DNA of 64,000 nt, taken from contig NW_027476359.1 in assembly GCF_051020955.1 (NCBI RefSeq), forward strand, positions 62,001-126,000, in the 5' to 3' direction. Shown here piece after piece: positions 1-14,045 of this stretch. Below the pieces are notes generated by a model. That model made no database searches, was not told the origin of the DNA, and saw nothing but the letters and a program-made list of their open reading frames with translations. The DNA comes from Megalopta genalis (taxonomy: Eukaryota; Arthropoda; Insecta; Hymenoptera; Halictidae). A program made the position numbers and the translations under genes. Each line of letters opens with the position of its first letter. Position 1 is the first letter of the stretch.

Positions 1-976
1 TCACAAGTATTTGTAGCTAAACCATTTATTTCGCATGGATTTGAAGCTAAACATTCTACATCGCTCTGATTAAAGCTAAATCATGTGTTTCGCTTCGATA
101 TGAAGCTAACTCGTTTGTTTGGTCTGCATTTGAAGCTATATCACTTATATCGCAAGTATCTGAATCTAAATCATTTGTTTCGCATGTATTGGAAGTTAGC
201 CTTGTACTTCGTATAGATTTGAAGTTAAATGACATGTATCGCATGGATTTTGAAGCTAACTCATTTGATTCGTCTGCATTTGAAGCTATATCACTTATAT
301 CCCAATTCATTGAAGCTAAATCATTTGTTTCGCATGGATTTGTTGCTAAGTCTTCTACTTCGTATCGATTTGAAGCTAAATGAAATGTTTCGCATGGATT
401 TTGAATCTAACTTGTTTGATTCGTCTGCTTGTAAAGCTATATCACTTATATCCCAAGTGTTTGAAGCTAAATCATTTGTTTCGCATGGATTTGAATCTAA
501 ACCTTCTACATCGCATTGATTTGCAGCTAAATCATGTGTTTCACTTGGATTAGAAGGCTAAGTCGTTAGTTTTGCCTGCATTTGAAGCTATATCACCTAT
601 ATCCCAAGTTTTTGAAGCTCAATCATTTGCTTCGCAAGGATTTGAAGCTAAACCTTCTACAACGCATTGATTTGATGCTAAATCATGTGATTTGCTTGGA
701 TTTGAAGCTAACTCGTTTGTTTCGGCTGCATTTGTAGCTATATCATTTATATCGCAAGTATTTGAAGCCAAATCATTTGTGTCGCATGGATTTGAATCTA
801 AACCTTCTACATCTCATTGATTTGAAGCTAAATCATGTGTTTCGCTTGTATTTAAAGCTAGCTCGTTTGTTTCGTCTGCATTGGAAGCTATATCACTTAT
901 ATCGTAAGTGTTTGAAGCTCAATAATTTGTCTCGCATGGATTTCAAGCTAAACCCTCTACATCGCATTGATTTGTA

Positions 977-3900
977 GCTAAATCACGTGTTCCGCTTGGA
1001 TTTGAAGCTAAACGTTCTACATCGCATTGATTTGACGCTAAATCATGTGTTTCGCTTGGATTTGAAGCTAAAACTTCTACATCGCATCGATTTGCAGCAA
1101 AATCATGTGTTTCGCAATGGATTTGAAGCTAACTCGTTAGAGTCGCCTTCATTTAAAGCTATATCAGTTATGTCGCAAGTATCTGAAGCTAAATCATTTG
1201 TATCTCATGGATTTGAAGCTATACCTTCTACATCGCATTGATGTTCCGTATGGATTTGAAGCTAAGCCTTGTACTTCGCATTGATTTGAAGTTAAATCAT
1301 TTGTTTCGCATGGATTTGAAGCTAACTCGTTAGTTTCGCCTGCATTTGAAGCTATATTACTTATATCGCAAGTAGCTGAACCTAAATCATTTGTTTCGCA
1401 TGGATTTGAAGCTAACTCGATAGTTTCGCTTGCATTTGATGCTATATCACTTATATCGCAAGTATCTGAAGCTAAATCATTTGTTTCGCATGAATTTGAA
1501 GCTAAACCTTCTACAACGCATTGATTTGAAGCTAAATCATGTGATTTGCTTGGATTTGAAGCTAACTCGTTTGTTTCGTCTGCATTTGAAGCTATATCAC
1601 TTATATCGTAAGTGTTTGAAGCTCAATAATTAGTCTCGCATGGATTTCAAGCTAAACCCTCTACATCGCATTGATTTGTAGCTAAATCACGTGTTCCGCT
1701 TGGATTTGAAGCTAAACCTTCTACACCGCATTGATTTGACGCTAAATCATGTGTTTCGCTTGGATTTGAAGCTAAAACTTCTACATCGCATCGATTTGCA
1801 GCAAAATCATGTGTTTCGCAATGGATTTGAAGCTAACTCGTTAGAGTCGCCTGCATTTAAAGCTATATCAGTTATGTCGCAAGTATCTGAAGCTAAATCA
1901 TTTGTATCTCATGGATTTGAAGCTATACCTTCTACATCGCATTGATGTTCCGTATGGATTTGAAGCTAAGCCTTGTACTTCGCATTGATTTGAAGTTAAA
2001 TCATTTGTTTCGCATGGATTTGAAGCTAACTCGTTAGTTTCGCCTGCATTTGAAGCTATATTACTTATATCGCAAGTAGCTGAACCTAAATCATTTGTTT
2101 CGCATGGATTTGAAGCTAACTCGTTAGTTTCGTCTGCATTTGTAGCTATATCACTTATATCCCAAGTGTTTGAAGCTTAATCACTTGTTTCGCATGGATT
2201 TGAAGCTAAACCTTCTACATCGCATTGATTTGAAGCAAAATCGTGTGTATCTCATGGATTTTGAAGCTAAATCGTTTGATTCGTCTGCATTTGAAGCTAT
2301 ATCACTTATATCGCAAGTTCCTGTTCTGAATCATTTGCTTCGCATTGATTTGAAGCTAAACCTTTTACATCACATTGATTTGAAGCTAAATCATGTGATT
2401 TGCTTGGATTTGAAGCTAACTCGTTTGTTTCGTCGGCATGTGAAGAAATATCACTTATATCCCAAGTGATTGAAGCTAAATCATTTGTTTCGCATGGATT
2501 TGAAGCAAAACCATCTACATCGCATTGATTTGCAGCTAAATCATGTGTCTCGCATGGATTTGAAGCTAACTCGTTTGATTCGTTTGCATTTAAAGCTATA
2601 TCACTTAAAACCCCTATTGTTTGAAGCTAAATCATTTGTTTCGCATGGATTTGTAACTAAACCTTCTACATCGCATTGATTTGAAGCTAAATCATTGGTT
2701 TCGCATGGATTCAAAAATCAGCCTTCTACTTCGCATTGGTTTGAAGCAAAATAATGTGTTTCGCATGGATTTGAAGCTAAGCCTGCTACTTCGCATTGAT
2801 ATGAAGCCAATTCATGTGTTTCGCTTGGATTAGAATCTAACTCGTTTGTTTCGTCTCCATTTGAAGCTATATCACTTATATCGCAAGTATCTGATGCTAA
2901 ATCATTTGTTTCGCATGGATTTGAAGCTAAACCTTCTGCATCGCATTGATTTGAAGCTAAATCACGTGTTTCACTTGGATACGAAGCTAACCCGCTTGTT
3001 TCTCGTTCATTTGAAGCTATATCACTTAAATCGCATGTATATGATGCTAAATCATTTATGTCGCATGGATTTGAAGCTAAACCTTCTACATGGTATTGAT
3101 TTGAAGCAAAACCTTCTACATGGCATTAATTTAAAGCTAAACCATCTACATCGCATTGCTTTGAAGCTAAGCCTTCTACTTCGCATCGATTTGAAGCTTA
3201 ATCATGTGTTTTGCATGGATTTGAAGCTAACTCGTTTGTTTCGTCTGCAGTTGAAGCTATATCACTTATATCGCAAGTATCTGAATCTAAATCATTTGTT
3301 TCGCATGAATTGGAAGTTAGCCTTGTACTTCGTATAGATTTGAAGTTAAATGACATGTATCGCATGGATTTTGAAGCTAACTCGTTTGATTCGTCTGCAT
3401 TTGAAGCTATATCACTTATATCGTAAGTGTTTGAAGCTCAATAATTAGTCTCGCATGGATTTCAAGCTAAACCCTCTACATCGCATTGATTTGTAGCTAA
3501 ATCACGTGTTCCGCTTGGATTTGAAGCTAAACCTTCTACACCGCATTGATTTGACGCTAAATCATGTGTTTCGCTTGGATTTGAAGCTAAAACTTCTACA
3601 TCGCATCGATTTGCAGCAAAATCATGTGTTTCGCAATGGATTTGAAGCTAACTCGTTAGAGTCGCCTGCATTTAAAGCTATATCAGTTATGTCGCAAGTA
3701 TCTGAAGCTAAATCATTTGTATCTCATGGATTTGAAGCTATACCTTCTACATCGCATTGATGTTCCGTATGGATTTGAAGCTAAGCCTTGTACTTCGCAT
3801 TGATTTGAAGTTAAATCATTTGTTTCGCATGGATTTGAAGCTAACTCGTTAGTTTCGCCTGCATTTGAAGCTATATTACTTATATCGCAAGTAGCTGAAC

Positions 3901-4955
3901 CTAAATCATTTGTTTCGCATGGATTTGAAGCTAACTCGTTAGTTTCGTCTGCATTTGAAGCTATATCACTTATATCCCAAGTGTTTGAAGCTTAATCACT
4001 TGTTTCGCATGGATTTGAAGCTAAACCTTCTACATCGCATTGATTTGAAGCAAAATCGAGTGTATCTCATGGATTTTGAAGCTAAATCGTTTGATTCGTC
4101 TGCATTTGAAGCTATATCACTTATATCCCAAGTGATTGAAGCTAAATCATTTGTTTCGCATGGATTTGAAGCAAAACCATCTACATCGCATTGATTTGCA
4201 GCTAAATCATGTGTCTCGCATGGATTTGAAGCTAACTCGTTTGATTCGTTTGCATTTAAAGCTATATCACTTAAAACCCTTATTGTTTGAAGCTAAATCA
4301 TTTGTTTCGCATGGATTTGTAACTAAACCTTCTACATCGCATTGATTTGAAGCTAAATCATTGGTTTCGCATGGATTCAAAAATCAGCCTTCTACTTCGC
4401 ATTGGTTTGAAGCAAAATAATGTGTTTCGCATGGATTTGAAGCTAAGCCTGCTACTTCGCATTGATATGAAGCCAATTCATGTGTTTCGCTTGGATTAGA
4501 ATCTAACTCGTTTGTTTCGTCTCCATTTGAAGCTATATCACTTATATCGCAAGTATCTGATGCTAAATCATTTGTTTCGCATGGATTTGAAGCTAAACCT
4601 TCTGCATCGCATTGATTTGAAGCTAAATCACGTGTTTCACTTGGATACGAAGCTAACCCGCTTGTTTCTCGTTCATTTGAAGCTATATCACTTATATCGC
4701 ATGTATATGATGCTAAATCATTTATGTCGCATGGATTTGAAGCTAAACCTTCTACATGGTATTGATTTGAAGCAAAACCTTCTACATGGCATTAATTTAA
4801 AGCTAAACCATCTACATCGCATTGCTTTGAAGCTAAGCCTTCTACTTCGCATCGATTTGAAGCTTAATCATGTGTTTTGCATGGATTTGAAGCTAACTCG
4901 TTTGTTTCGTCTGCAGTTGAAGCTATATCACTTATATCGCAAGTATCTGAACCTA
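977..4955. repeat. Nested 704-bp and 1,815-bp duplications
   Basis: The segment with the variant GCTAAATCACGTGTTCCGC occurs at 977, 1,681 and 3,496, giving spacings of 704 and 1,815 bp. The 1.8-kb unit (about 1,600-3,290) is followed by a second copy (about 3,415-4,955). The spacing drops from 1,815 to 1,666 bp partway because the second copy lacks about 149 bp, roughly one pentamer, that the first has near 2,300-2,450. All three copies of the shorter segment carry the same short deletion (1,236-1,248, 1,940-1,952 and 3,755-3,767). Confidence 0.85.
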
Positions 4956-6789
4956 AATCATTTGTTTCGCATGGATTTGAAGCTAAGCCTTCTACTTCGT
5001 ATCGATTTGAAGATAAATGAAATGTATCGCATGGATTTGAAGCTAACTCGTTTGATTCCTCTGCATTGGAAGCTATGTCATTTATATCCCAAGTGTTTAG
5101 ACGATAAATCATTTGTTTCGCATGGATTTGAATCTAAACCTTCTACATTGCATTGATTTGAAGCTAAATCATGTGTTTCGCATGGATTTGAAGCTAAGCC
5201 TTCTACTTCGTATCGATTTTAAGTTAAATGATATGTATCGCATGGATTTTGAAGCTAACTCGTTTGATTCGTCAGCATTTGAAGCTATATCACTTATATT
5301 CCAATCGTTTGAAGCTAAATCATTTGTTTCGCATGAATTTGGATCTAAATCTTCTACATCGCATTGATTTGAAGCTATATCATGTGATTTGCTTGGATTT
5401 GAATCTAACTCGTTCGCTTCGGCTGCATTTGAAGCTATATCACTTATATCTCAATTGTTTGAAGCTAAATCATTTGTTTCGCATGGATTTGAAGCAATAC
5501 CTTCTGCACAGGCATTGATTTGAAGCTAAATCGTGTGGTTTGCATGGATTTGATGCTAACTCGTTAGTTTCGACGGCATTTGAAGCTATATCACTTATAT
5601 CGCAAATATCTGAATCTAAATCATTTGTTTCGCATGGATTTGAAGCTAAGCCTTCTACTTCGTGTCGATTTGAAGTTACATGATATGTGTTGCATGGATT
5701 TTGAAGTTAACTCGTTTGATTCGTCAGCATTTGAAGCTATATCACTTATATCCCAATTGTTTGAAGCTAAATCATTCGTTTCGCATGGATTTGAATCTCA
5801 ACCTTCTACATCGCATTGATTTGAAGCTGAATCATGTGATTCGCTTGGATTTGAAGCTAACTCGCTTGATTCGGCTGCATTTGAAGCTATATCACTTATA
5901 TCCCAATTGTTTGAAGCTAAATCATTTGTTTCGCATAGATTTGAATCTAAACCATCTACATCGCATTGCTTTGAAGCTAAACCTTCTACTTCGCTTCGAT
6001 TTGAAGCTTAATCATGTGTTTTGCATGGATTTGAAGCTAACTCGTTAGTTTCGACGGCATTTGAAGCTATATCACTTATATCGCAAGTATCTGAATCTAA
6101 AGCATTTGTTTCGCATGGATTTGAAGCAGAGCCTTCTACTTCGTATCGATTTGACGTTAAATGATATGTATCGCATGGATTTTGAAGCTAACTCGTTTGA
6201 TTCGTCAGCATTTGAAGCTATATCACTTACATCCCAAGTGTTTGAAGCTAAATCATTTATTTCGCATGGATTTGAAGCTAAAACTTCTGCATCGCATTGA
6301 TTTGAAGCTAAATGATGTGTTTTGCCTGGATTTGATGCTAACTCGTTTGCATCCCCTGCATTTGAAGCTATATCAGTTATATCGCAAGTATCTGATGCTA
6401 AATCATTTGTTTTGCATGGATTTGAAGCTAAATCTTCTACATCGCATGGTTTTGCAGCTAAATCATCTGTTTCGCATGGATTTGTAGCTAACTCGTTTGT
6501 TTCGTCTGCAGTTGAAGCTATATCACTTACATCGCAAGTATCTGAACCTAAATCATTTGTTTCGCATGGATTTGAAGCTAAGCCTTCTACTTCGTATCGA
6601 TTTGAAGATAAATGAAATGTATCGCATGGATTTGAAGCTAACTCGTTTGATTCCTCTGCATTTGAAGCAATGTCACTTATATCCCAAGTGTTTAGAAGCT
6701 AAATCATTTGTTTCGCATGGATTTGAACCTAAACCTTCTACATAGCATTGATTTGAAGCTAAATCATGTGTTTCGCATGGATTTTGAAG

Positions 6790-8590
6790 CTAACTCGTTT
6801 GCTTCGGCTGCATTTGAAGCTATATCGCTTATATCTCAATTGTTTGAAGCTAAATCATTTGTTTCGCATGGATTTGAAGCAATACCTTCTGCACAGGCAT
6901 TGATTTGAAGCTAAATCATGTTTTTGGCTTGGATTTGCAGCTAACACGTTTGTTTCGCATGCAGTTGAAGCTATATCATGTATATCACAAGTATTTGAAG
7001 CTAAACCACTCGAGTCGCATGAATTTGCAGCTAAGCCTTCTACTTCGCATTGATTTGAAGCAAAACCATATGTTTAGCATGGATTTAAAGCTAAATCGTT
7101 TGTTTCGCATGCAGTTTAAGCTATACCACCTATATCCCAAGTGTTTGAAGCTCAACCATTCGTTTGGCATGGTTTTGAAGCTAAACTTTCTAAATCGTAT
7201 TGATTCGAAGCTAAATCATCTCATTCGCTTGGATATGAAGCTAACTCGTTTGTTTCGTCTGCATTTGCAGCTATATCACTCATATCGCAAATATCTGATG
7301 CTAAATCATTGCTTTCGCATGGATTTGAAGCTAAACCTACTACATCGCATTGATTTGCTGCTAAATCATGTGTTTCGCATGGATTTGAAGCTTACTCGTT
7401 AGTTTCGAATGCATTTGAAGCTATATCACTTATATCGCAAGTATCTGAATCTAAATCATTTGTTTCGCATGGATTCGAAGCTAAGCCTTCTACTTCGTAT
7501 CGATTTGAAGTTAAATGATATGTACCGCATGGATTTTGAAACTAACTCGTTTGATTCGACAGCATTTGAAGCTATATCACTTATATCTCAATGGTTTGAA
7601 GCAAATCATTTGTTTCGCATTGATTTGAAGCTAAACCTTCTGCATCGCAATGATTCGAAGCTAAATCAAGTGTTTTGCACGGATTTGATGCTAACTCGTT
7701 TGCTTCGGCTGCATTTGAAGCTATATCGCTTATATCTCAATTGTTTGAAGCTAAATCATTTGTTTCGCATGGATTTGAAGCAATACCTTCTGCACAGGCA
7801 TTGATTTGAAGCTAAATCATGTTTTTGGCTTGGATTTGCAGCTAACACGTTTGTTTCGCATGCAGTTGAAGCTATATCATGTATATCACAAGTATTTGAA
7901 GCTAAACCACTCGATTCGCATGAATTTGCAGCCAAGCCTTCTACTTCGCATTGATTTGAAGCAAAACCATATGTTTAGCATGGATTTAAAGCTAAATCGT
8001 TTGTTTCGCATGCAGTTTAAGCTATACCACCTATATCCCAAGTGTTTGAAGCTCAACCATTCGTTTGGCATGGTTTTGAAGCTAAACTTTCTAAATCGTA
8101 TTGATTCGAAGCTAAATCATCTCATTCGCTTGGATATGAAGCTAACTCGTTTGTTTCGTCTGCATTTGCAGCTATATCACTCATATCGCAAATATCTGAT
8201 GCTAAATCATTGCTTTCGCATGGATTTGAAGCTAAACCTACTAAATCGCATTGATTTGCTGCTAAATCATGTGTTTCGCATGGATTTGAAGCTTACTCGT
8301 TAGTTTCGAATGCATTTGAAGCTATATCACTTATATCGCAAGTATCTGAATCTAAATCATTTGTTTCGCATGGATTCGAAGCTAAGCCTTCTACTTCGTA
8401 TCGATTTGAAGTTAAATGATATGTACCGCATGGATTTTGAAACTAACTCGTTTGATTCGACAGCATTTGAAGCTATATCACTTATATCTCAATTGTTTGA
8501 AGCAAATCATTTGTTCGCATTGATTTGAAGCTAAACCTTCTGCATCGCAATGATTCGAAGCTAAATCAAGTGTTTTTGCACGGATTTGAT
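6790..8590. repeat. 901-bp tandem higher-order repeat, two copies
   Basis: Positions 6,790-7,690 and 7,691-8,590 are almost the same, with a spacing of 901 bp (30 monomers plus one base). I saw only a handful of differences, for example CACTCGAGTCG near 7,014 against CACTCGATTCG near 7,915. Both copies keep the unusual TTTAGCATGG and CAGTTTAAGC monomers, so they descend from one recent duplication and are not independent arrays. Confidence 0.9.
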
Positions 8591-10689
8591 GCTAACTCGT
8601 TAGTTTCGACGGCATTTGAAGCTATATCACTTATATCGCAAGTATCTGAAGCTAAATCATTTGTTTCGCATGGATTTGAAGCTAAACCTTCTGCATCGCA
8701 TTGATTTGGAACTCAGTCTTCTTTTTCGCATGGAGTTGAAGGTAGCTCGTTTGTTCCTTCTGCATTTGAAACTATATCAATTATATCGCAAGTATTTCAA
8801 GCCAAATCATTTGTGTCGCATGGATTTGAAGCTAAACATTCTACATGTCATTGATTTGATGCTAAATCTTGTGTATCGCATGGATTTGAAGCTAAACCTT
8901 CTCCATCGCATTGATTTGAAGCACAATCATGTGTTTTGCATGGATTTGATGCTAACTCGTTTGCTTCCCCTGCATTTGAATCTATATCAGTTATATCGCA
9001 AGTATCTGATGCTAAATCATTTGTTTTGCATGGATTTGAAGATAAATCTTCTACATCGCATGGATTTGCAGCTACATCATGTGTTTCGCATGGATTTGAA
9101 GCTAACTCGTTAGTTGCGACGACATTTGAAGCTATATTACTTATATCGCAAGTATCTGAAATCTAAATCATTTGTTTCGCATGGATTTGAAGCTAAGCCT
9201 TCTACTTCGTATCGATTTGAAGTTAAATGATATGTATCGCATGGATTTTGAAGCTAACTCGTTTGATTCGTCAGCATTTGAAGCTATAACACTTATATCC
9301 CAAGTGTTTGAAGCCAAATCATTTGTTTCGCATGGAGTTGAAGCTAAACCTTCCACATAGCATTGATTTGAAGCTTAATCATGTGTTTTGCATGGATTTG
9401 AAGCTAACTCTTTTGTTTCCCTTGCATTTGAACCTATATTACCTATATCGCAAGTATCTGATGCTAAATCATTTGTTTCGCACGTATTTGAAGCTAAACC
9501 TTCTACATAGCATTGATTTGAAGCTGAATCATGTGTTTCGCTTGAATTTGAAGCTACCTCGTTTGTTTCACATGCAGTTGATGCTGAATCATGTATATCA
9601 AAAGTATTTGATGCTGATCCATTTGTTTCGCATGAATATTAAGCTAAGACATGTGTTTCGAATTAATTTGAAGCTAAATCATGTGTTTCGCATGGATTTG
9701 AAGCTAAGTCGTTTGTTTCGCCTGCATTTGAAGCTAAATAATGTATGTCACAAGTATTTGTAGCGAAACCATTCGATTTGCATTGATTTGTAGCTAAGCC
9801 TTCTAACTGCGCATTGATTTGAAGCTAAATCATGTGTTTCGGTTGAATTTGAACCTAATTCGTTTGTTTCGCATGCAGATGAAACTAAATCATGTATAGA
9901 ACAAGTATTTGAAGCTATACTATTCGTTTCGCATGGGTTTGAAACTAAACCTTCTACTTCGCATTGACTTGAAGCTAATTCATGTGTTTCGCAAGGATTT
10001 GAAACTAAACATTCTACATCGCATTGATTTGAAGCTAAATCATGTGTTTTGCATGGATTTGATGCTAACTCGTTTGTTTCCCCTGCATTTGAAGATATAT
10101 CAGTTATGTCGCAAGTATCTGATGCTAAATCATTTGTTTCGCATGGATGTCAAGCTGAAACCTTCTACATCGCATTGATTTACAGCTAAATCATGTCTTT
10201 CGCATGGATTTGAAGCTAACTCTTTCGTTTCGCCTGCATTTGATGCTATATCACTTATATCGCAAGTATCTGAAGCTAAATCATTTGTTTCGCATGGATT
10301 TGAAGTTAAACCTTCTACATCGCATTGATTTCAAGCTGAATCATGTTTGTCGCTTGAACTTTGAGCTAACATGTTTATTTCACGTGCAGTTGAAGCTAAA
10401 TCATGTATATCACAAGTATTTGAAGTTAACCTATTCGTTTCACTTGGATTTTGAAAACTAAGCCTTCTACTTAGCATTGATTTGAAGCTAAATCATGTGT
10501 TTCGCATTGATCTGAAGCTAAACTCATTTGTTTTCCCCTGCATTTGAAGCTATATCAGTAATGTCGCAAGTATCTGATGCTAAATCAATTGTTTCGCATG
10601 GATTTGAAGCTAACTCGTTTGTTTCGTCTGCCATTGAAGGTTATATCTCTTATATCCCAAGTGTTTGAAGCTAAATCATTTGTTTCGCA

Positions 10690-12790
10690 TGGATTTGAAT
10701 CAAAATCATCTACATCGCATGGATTTGCAGCTTAATCATGTGTTTCGCATGGATTTGAAGCTAACTCGTTTGTTTCTCATGCAGTTTAAGCTAAATCATG
10801 TATATCACATGTATTTGAAGCTAAACCATTTGATTCGCATTGATTTGAAGCTAAGCCTTCTTCTTCGCATCGATTTGAAGCTAAATCATGTGTTTCACAT
10901 GGTTTTAAAGCTAACGCGTTTGTTTCGCATGCAGTTCAAGCTAAATCATGTATATCATATGTATATGAAACTAAACGCTTTTATTGCAAGTATTTGATGC
11001 TGATCCTTCTACTTCGCATTGATTTGAAGCTGAATCGTGTGTTTCGCTTGAATTTGAAGCTACCTCGTTTGTTTCACATGCAGTTGAAGCTGAATCATGT
11101 ATATCAAAAGTATTTGATGCTGAACCATTTGTTTCGCATGAATATTAAGCTAAGGCATGTGTTTCGAATTAATTTGAAGTTAAATCATGTGATTCGCATG
11201 GATTTGAAGCTAACTCGTTTCTTTCGCCTATATTTGAAGCTAAATCATGTTTATCACAAGTATTTGAAGCTAAATCATTTGTTTCGCATGGATTTGAGCT
11301 AATCCTTCCACTTCGCATTGATTTAAAAGCTAAGTCATGTGTATCGCTTGATTTTGATGCTAACTCGTTTGATTAGTCTGCATTTGATGCTATATCAATT
11401 ATATCGCAACTATCTGATGCTGAATCATTTGCTTCGCATGGATTTGAAGCTAAACCTTCTACATCGCATTGATTTGAAGCTAAATCGTGTGTATCTCATG
11501 GATTTTGAAGCTAAATCGTTTGATTCGTCTGCATTTGAAGCTATATCACTTATATCGCAAGTACCTGTTCTAAATCATGTGTCTCGCATGGATTTGAAGC
11601 TAACTCGTTTGATGCGTCTGCATTTAAAGCTATATCACTTATATCGCAATTGTATGAAGCTAAATCATTTGTTTCGCATGGATTTGTAGCTAAATCATTG
11701 GTTTCGCATGGATTTGAAGCTAACCCTTCTAGATCGCACTGATTTGCAGCTAAATCATTTGTTTCGCATCGATTCGAAGCTAACTCGTTTGATTCGTCTG
11801 CATTTGAAGCTATATCACTTATATCCCACGTGATTGAAGCTAAATCATTTGTTTCGCATGGATTTGAAGCTAAACCATCTACGTCGCATTGATTTGCAGC
11901 TAAATCATGTGTCTCGCATGGATTTGAAGCTAACTCGTTTGATTCGTTTGCATTTGAAGCTATATCAGTTATATCACAAGTATCTGATGCTAAATCATTT
12001 ATTTCGCACGGATTTGAATCAAAATCATCTACATCGCATGGATTTGCAGCTTAATCATGTGTTTCGCATGGATTTGAAGCTAACTCGTTTGTTTCTCATG
12101 CAGTTTAAGCTAAATCATGTATATCACATGTATTTGAAGCTAAACCATTTGATTCGCATTGATTTGAAGCTAAGCCTTCTTCTTCGCATCGATTTGAAGC
12201 TAAATCATGTGTTTCACATGGTTTTAAAGCTAACGCGTTTTGTTTCGCATGCAGTTCAAGCTAAATCATGTATATCATATGTATATGAAACTAAACGCTT
12301 TTATTGCAAGTATTTGATGCTGATCCTTCTACTTCGCATTGATTTGAAGCTGAATCGTGTGTTTCGCTTGAATTTGAAGCTACCTCGTTTGTTTCACATG
12401 CAGTTGAAGCTGAATCATGTATATCAAAAGTATTTGATGCTGAACCATTTGTTTCGCATGAATATTAAGCTAAGGCATGTGTTTCGAATTAATTTGAAGT
12501 TAAATCATGTGATTCGCATGGATTTGAAGCTAACTCGTTTCTTTCGCCTACATTTGAAGCTAAATCATGTTTATCACAAGTATTTGAAGCTAAATCATTT
12601 GTTTCGCATGGATTTGAAGCTAATCCTTCCACTTCGCATTGATTTAAAGCTAAGTCATGTGTATCGCTTGGATTTTGATGCTAACTCGTTTGATTAGTCT
12701 GCATTTGATGCTATATCAATTATATCGCAACTATCTGATGCTGAATCATTTGCTTCGCATGGATTTGAAGCTAAACCTTCTACATCGCAT
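10690..12790. repeat. 1,320-bp spaced duplication in block A1
   Basis: The segment at about 10,690-11,470 recurs at about 12,010-12,790 with a spacing of 1,320 bp (44 monomers). Shared rare variants include TTATTGCAAGTATTTGATGC (10,981 and 12,301) and CATGAATATTAAGCTAAGGC. A related portion (11,471-11,680) recurs near 12,940-13,150 with a larger spacing, which shows rearrangement of the unit edges. Confidence 0.88.
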
Positions 12791-14045
12791 TCATTTGCAG
12801 CTAAATCATGTGTTTCGCATGGATTTGAAGCTACATCATTTGTTTCGTCTGCATTTGAAGCTATATCACTTATATCCCAAGTGTTTGAAGCTTAATCACT
12901 TGTTTCGCATGGATTTGAAGCTAAACCTTCTACATCGCATTGATTTGAAGCTAAATCGTGTGTATCTCATGGATTTTGAAGCTAAATCGTTTGATTCGTC
13001 TGCATTTGAAGCTATATCACTTATATCGCAAGTACCTGTTCTAAATCATGTGTCTCGCATGGGATTTGAAGCTAACTCGTTTGATGCGTCTGCATTTAAA
13101 GCTATATCACTTATATCGCAATTGTATGAAGCTAAATCATTTGTTTCGCATGGATTTGTAGCTAAGCCTTCTATTTCGTATCGATTTGAAGCTAAATGAA
13201 ATGTATCGCATGGACTTTGAAGCTAACTCGTTTGATTCGTCCTGCATTTAAAGCTATATCACTTATATCCCAAGTGTTTGAAGCTAAATCATTTGCTTCG
13301 CATGGATTTGAAGCTAAACCTTCTACATCGCATTGATTTGAAGCTAAATCATGTGTTCCGTATGGATTTGAAGGCTAAGCCTTGTACTTCACATTGATTT
13401 GAAGTTAAATCATTTGTTTCGCATGGATTTGAAGCTAACTCGTCAGTTTCGCCTGCATTTGAAGCTATATTACTTATATCGCAAGTAGCTGAACCTAAAT
13501 CATTTGTTTCGCATGGATTTGAAGCTAAACCTTCTACATCGCATTGATTAGAAGCTAAATCGTGTGTATCTCATGGATTTTGAAGCCAAATCGTTTGATT
13601 CGTCTGCATTTGAAGCTATATCACTTATATCGCAAGTTTCCTGTTCTGAATCATGTGTTTCGCTTGGATTTGAAGCTAATCTTCTACATCGCATTGAATT
13701 AGCAGCTAAACCATGTGTTTCGCATGGAGTTGAAGCTAAACCTTCTACATAGAATTGTTTTGAAGCTTAGTCATGTGTTTTGCATGGGTTTGAAGCTAAC
13801 TCGTTTGTTTCCCCTGCATTTAAAGCTGTATCACTTATATCGCAAGTATCTGATGCTAAACCATTTGTTTCGCATGGATTTGAAGCTACACCTTCTACAT
13901 CGCATTGATTTGCAGCTAAATCATGTCTTCCGCATGGATTTGAAGCCAACTCGTTCGTTTCGCTTGCATTTCATGCTATATCAATTATATCGCAAGTATC
14001 TGAAGCTAAATCATTTGTTTCGCATGTATTTGAAGCTAAATCGTT

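Larger units (their letters stand above)
1..14045. repeat. Satellite block A1 (30-bp monomers, 150-bp pentamer order)
   Basis: The block is a continuous head-to-tail array of a 30-bp monomer. The first ten bases are nearly constant (TTTGAAGCTA). Five middle/end types recur, often in fixed order: type 1 middle AATCATTTGT, end TTCGCATGGA; type 2 middle AACCTTCTAC, end ATCGCATTGA; type 3 middle AATCATGTGT, end TTCGCATGGA; type 4 middle ACTCGTTTGT, end TTCGTCTGCA; type 5 middle TATCACTTAT, end ATCGCAAGTA. Together they make a 150-bp pentamer. Single-base indels and substitutions are scattered through the block. There is no unique sequence longer than a monomer. Local duplications are listed separately. 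No function is visible; this is seen directly in the sequence. Confidence 0.97.

Noticed and set aside
977..1690. The 704-bp spacing in block A1 as related to the 704-bp LTR
   Set aside because: The lengths agree by coincidence. The A1 segment is pure satellite and shares no sequence with the LTR.
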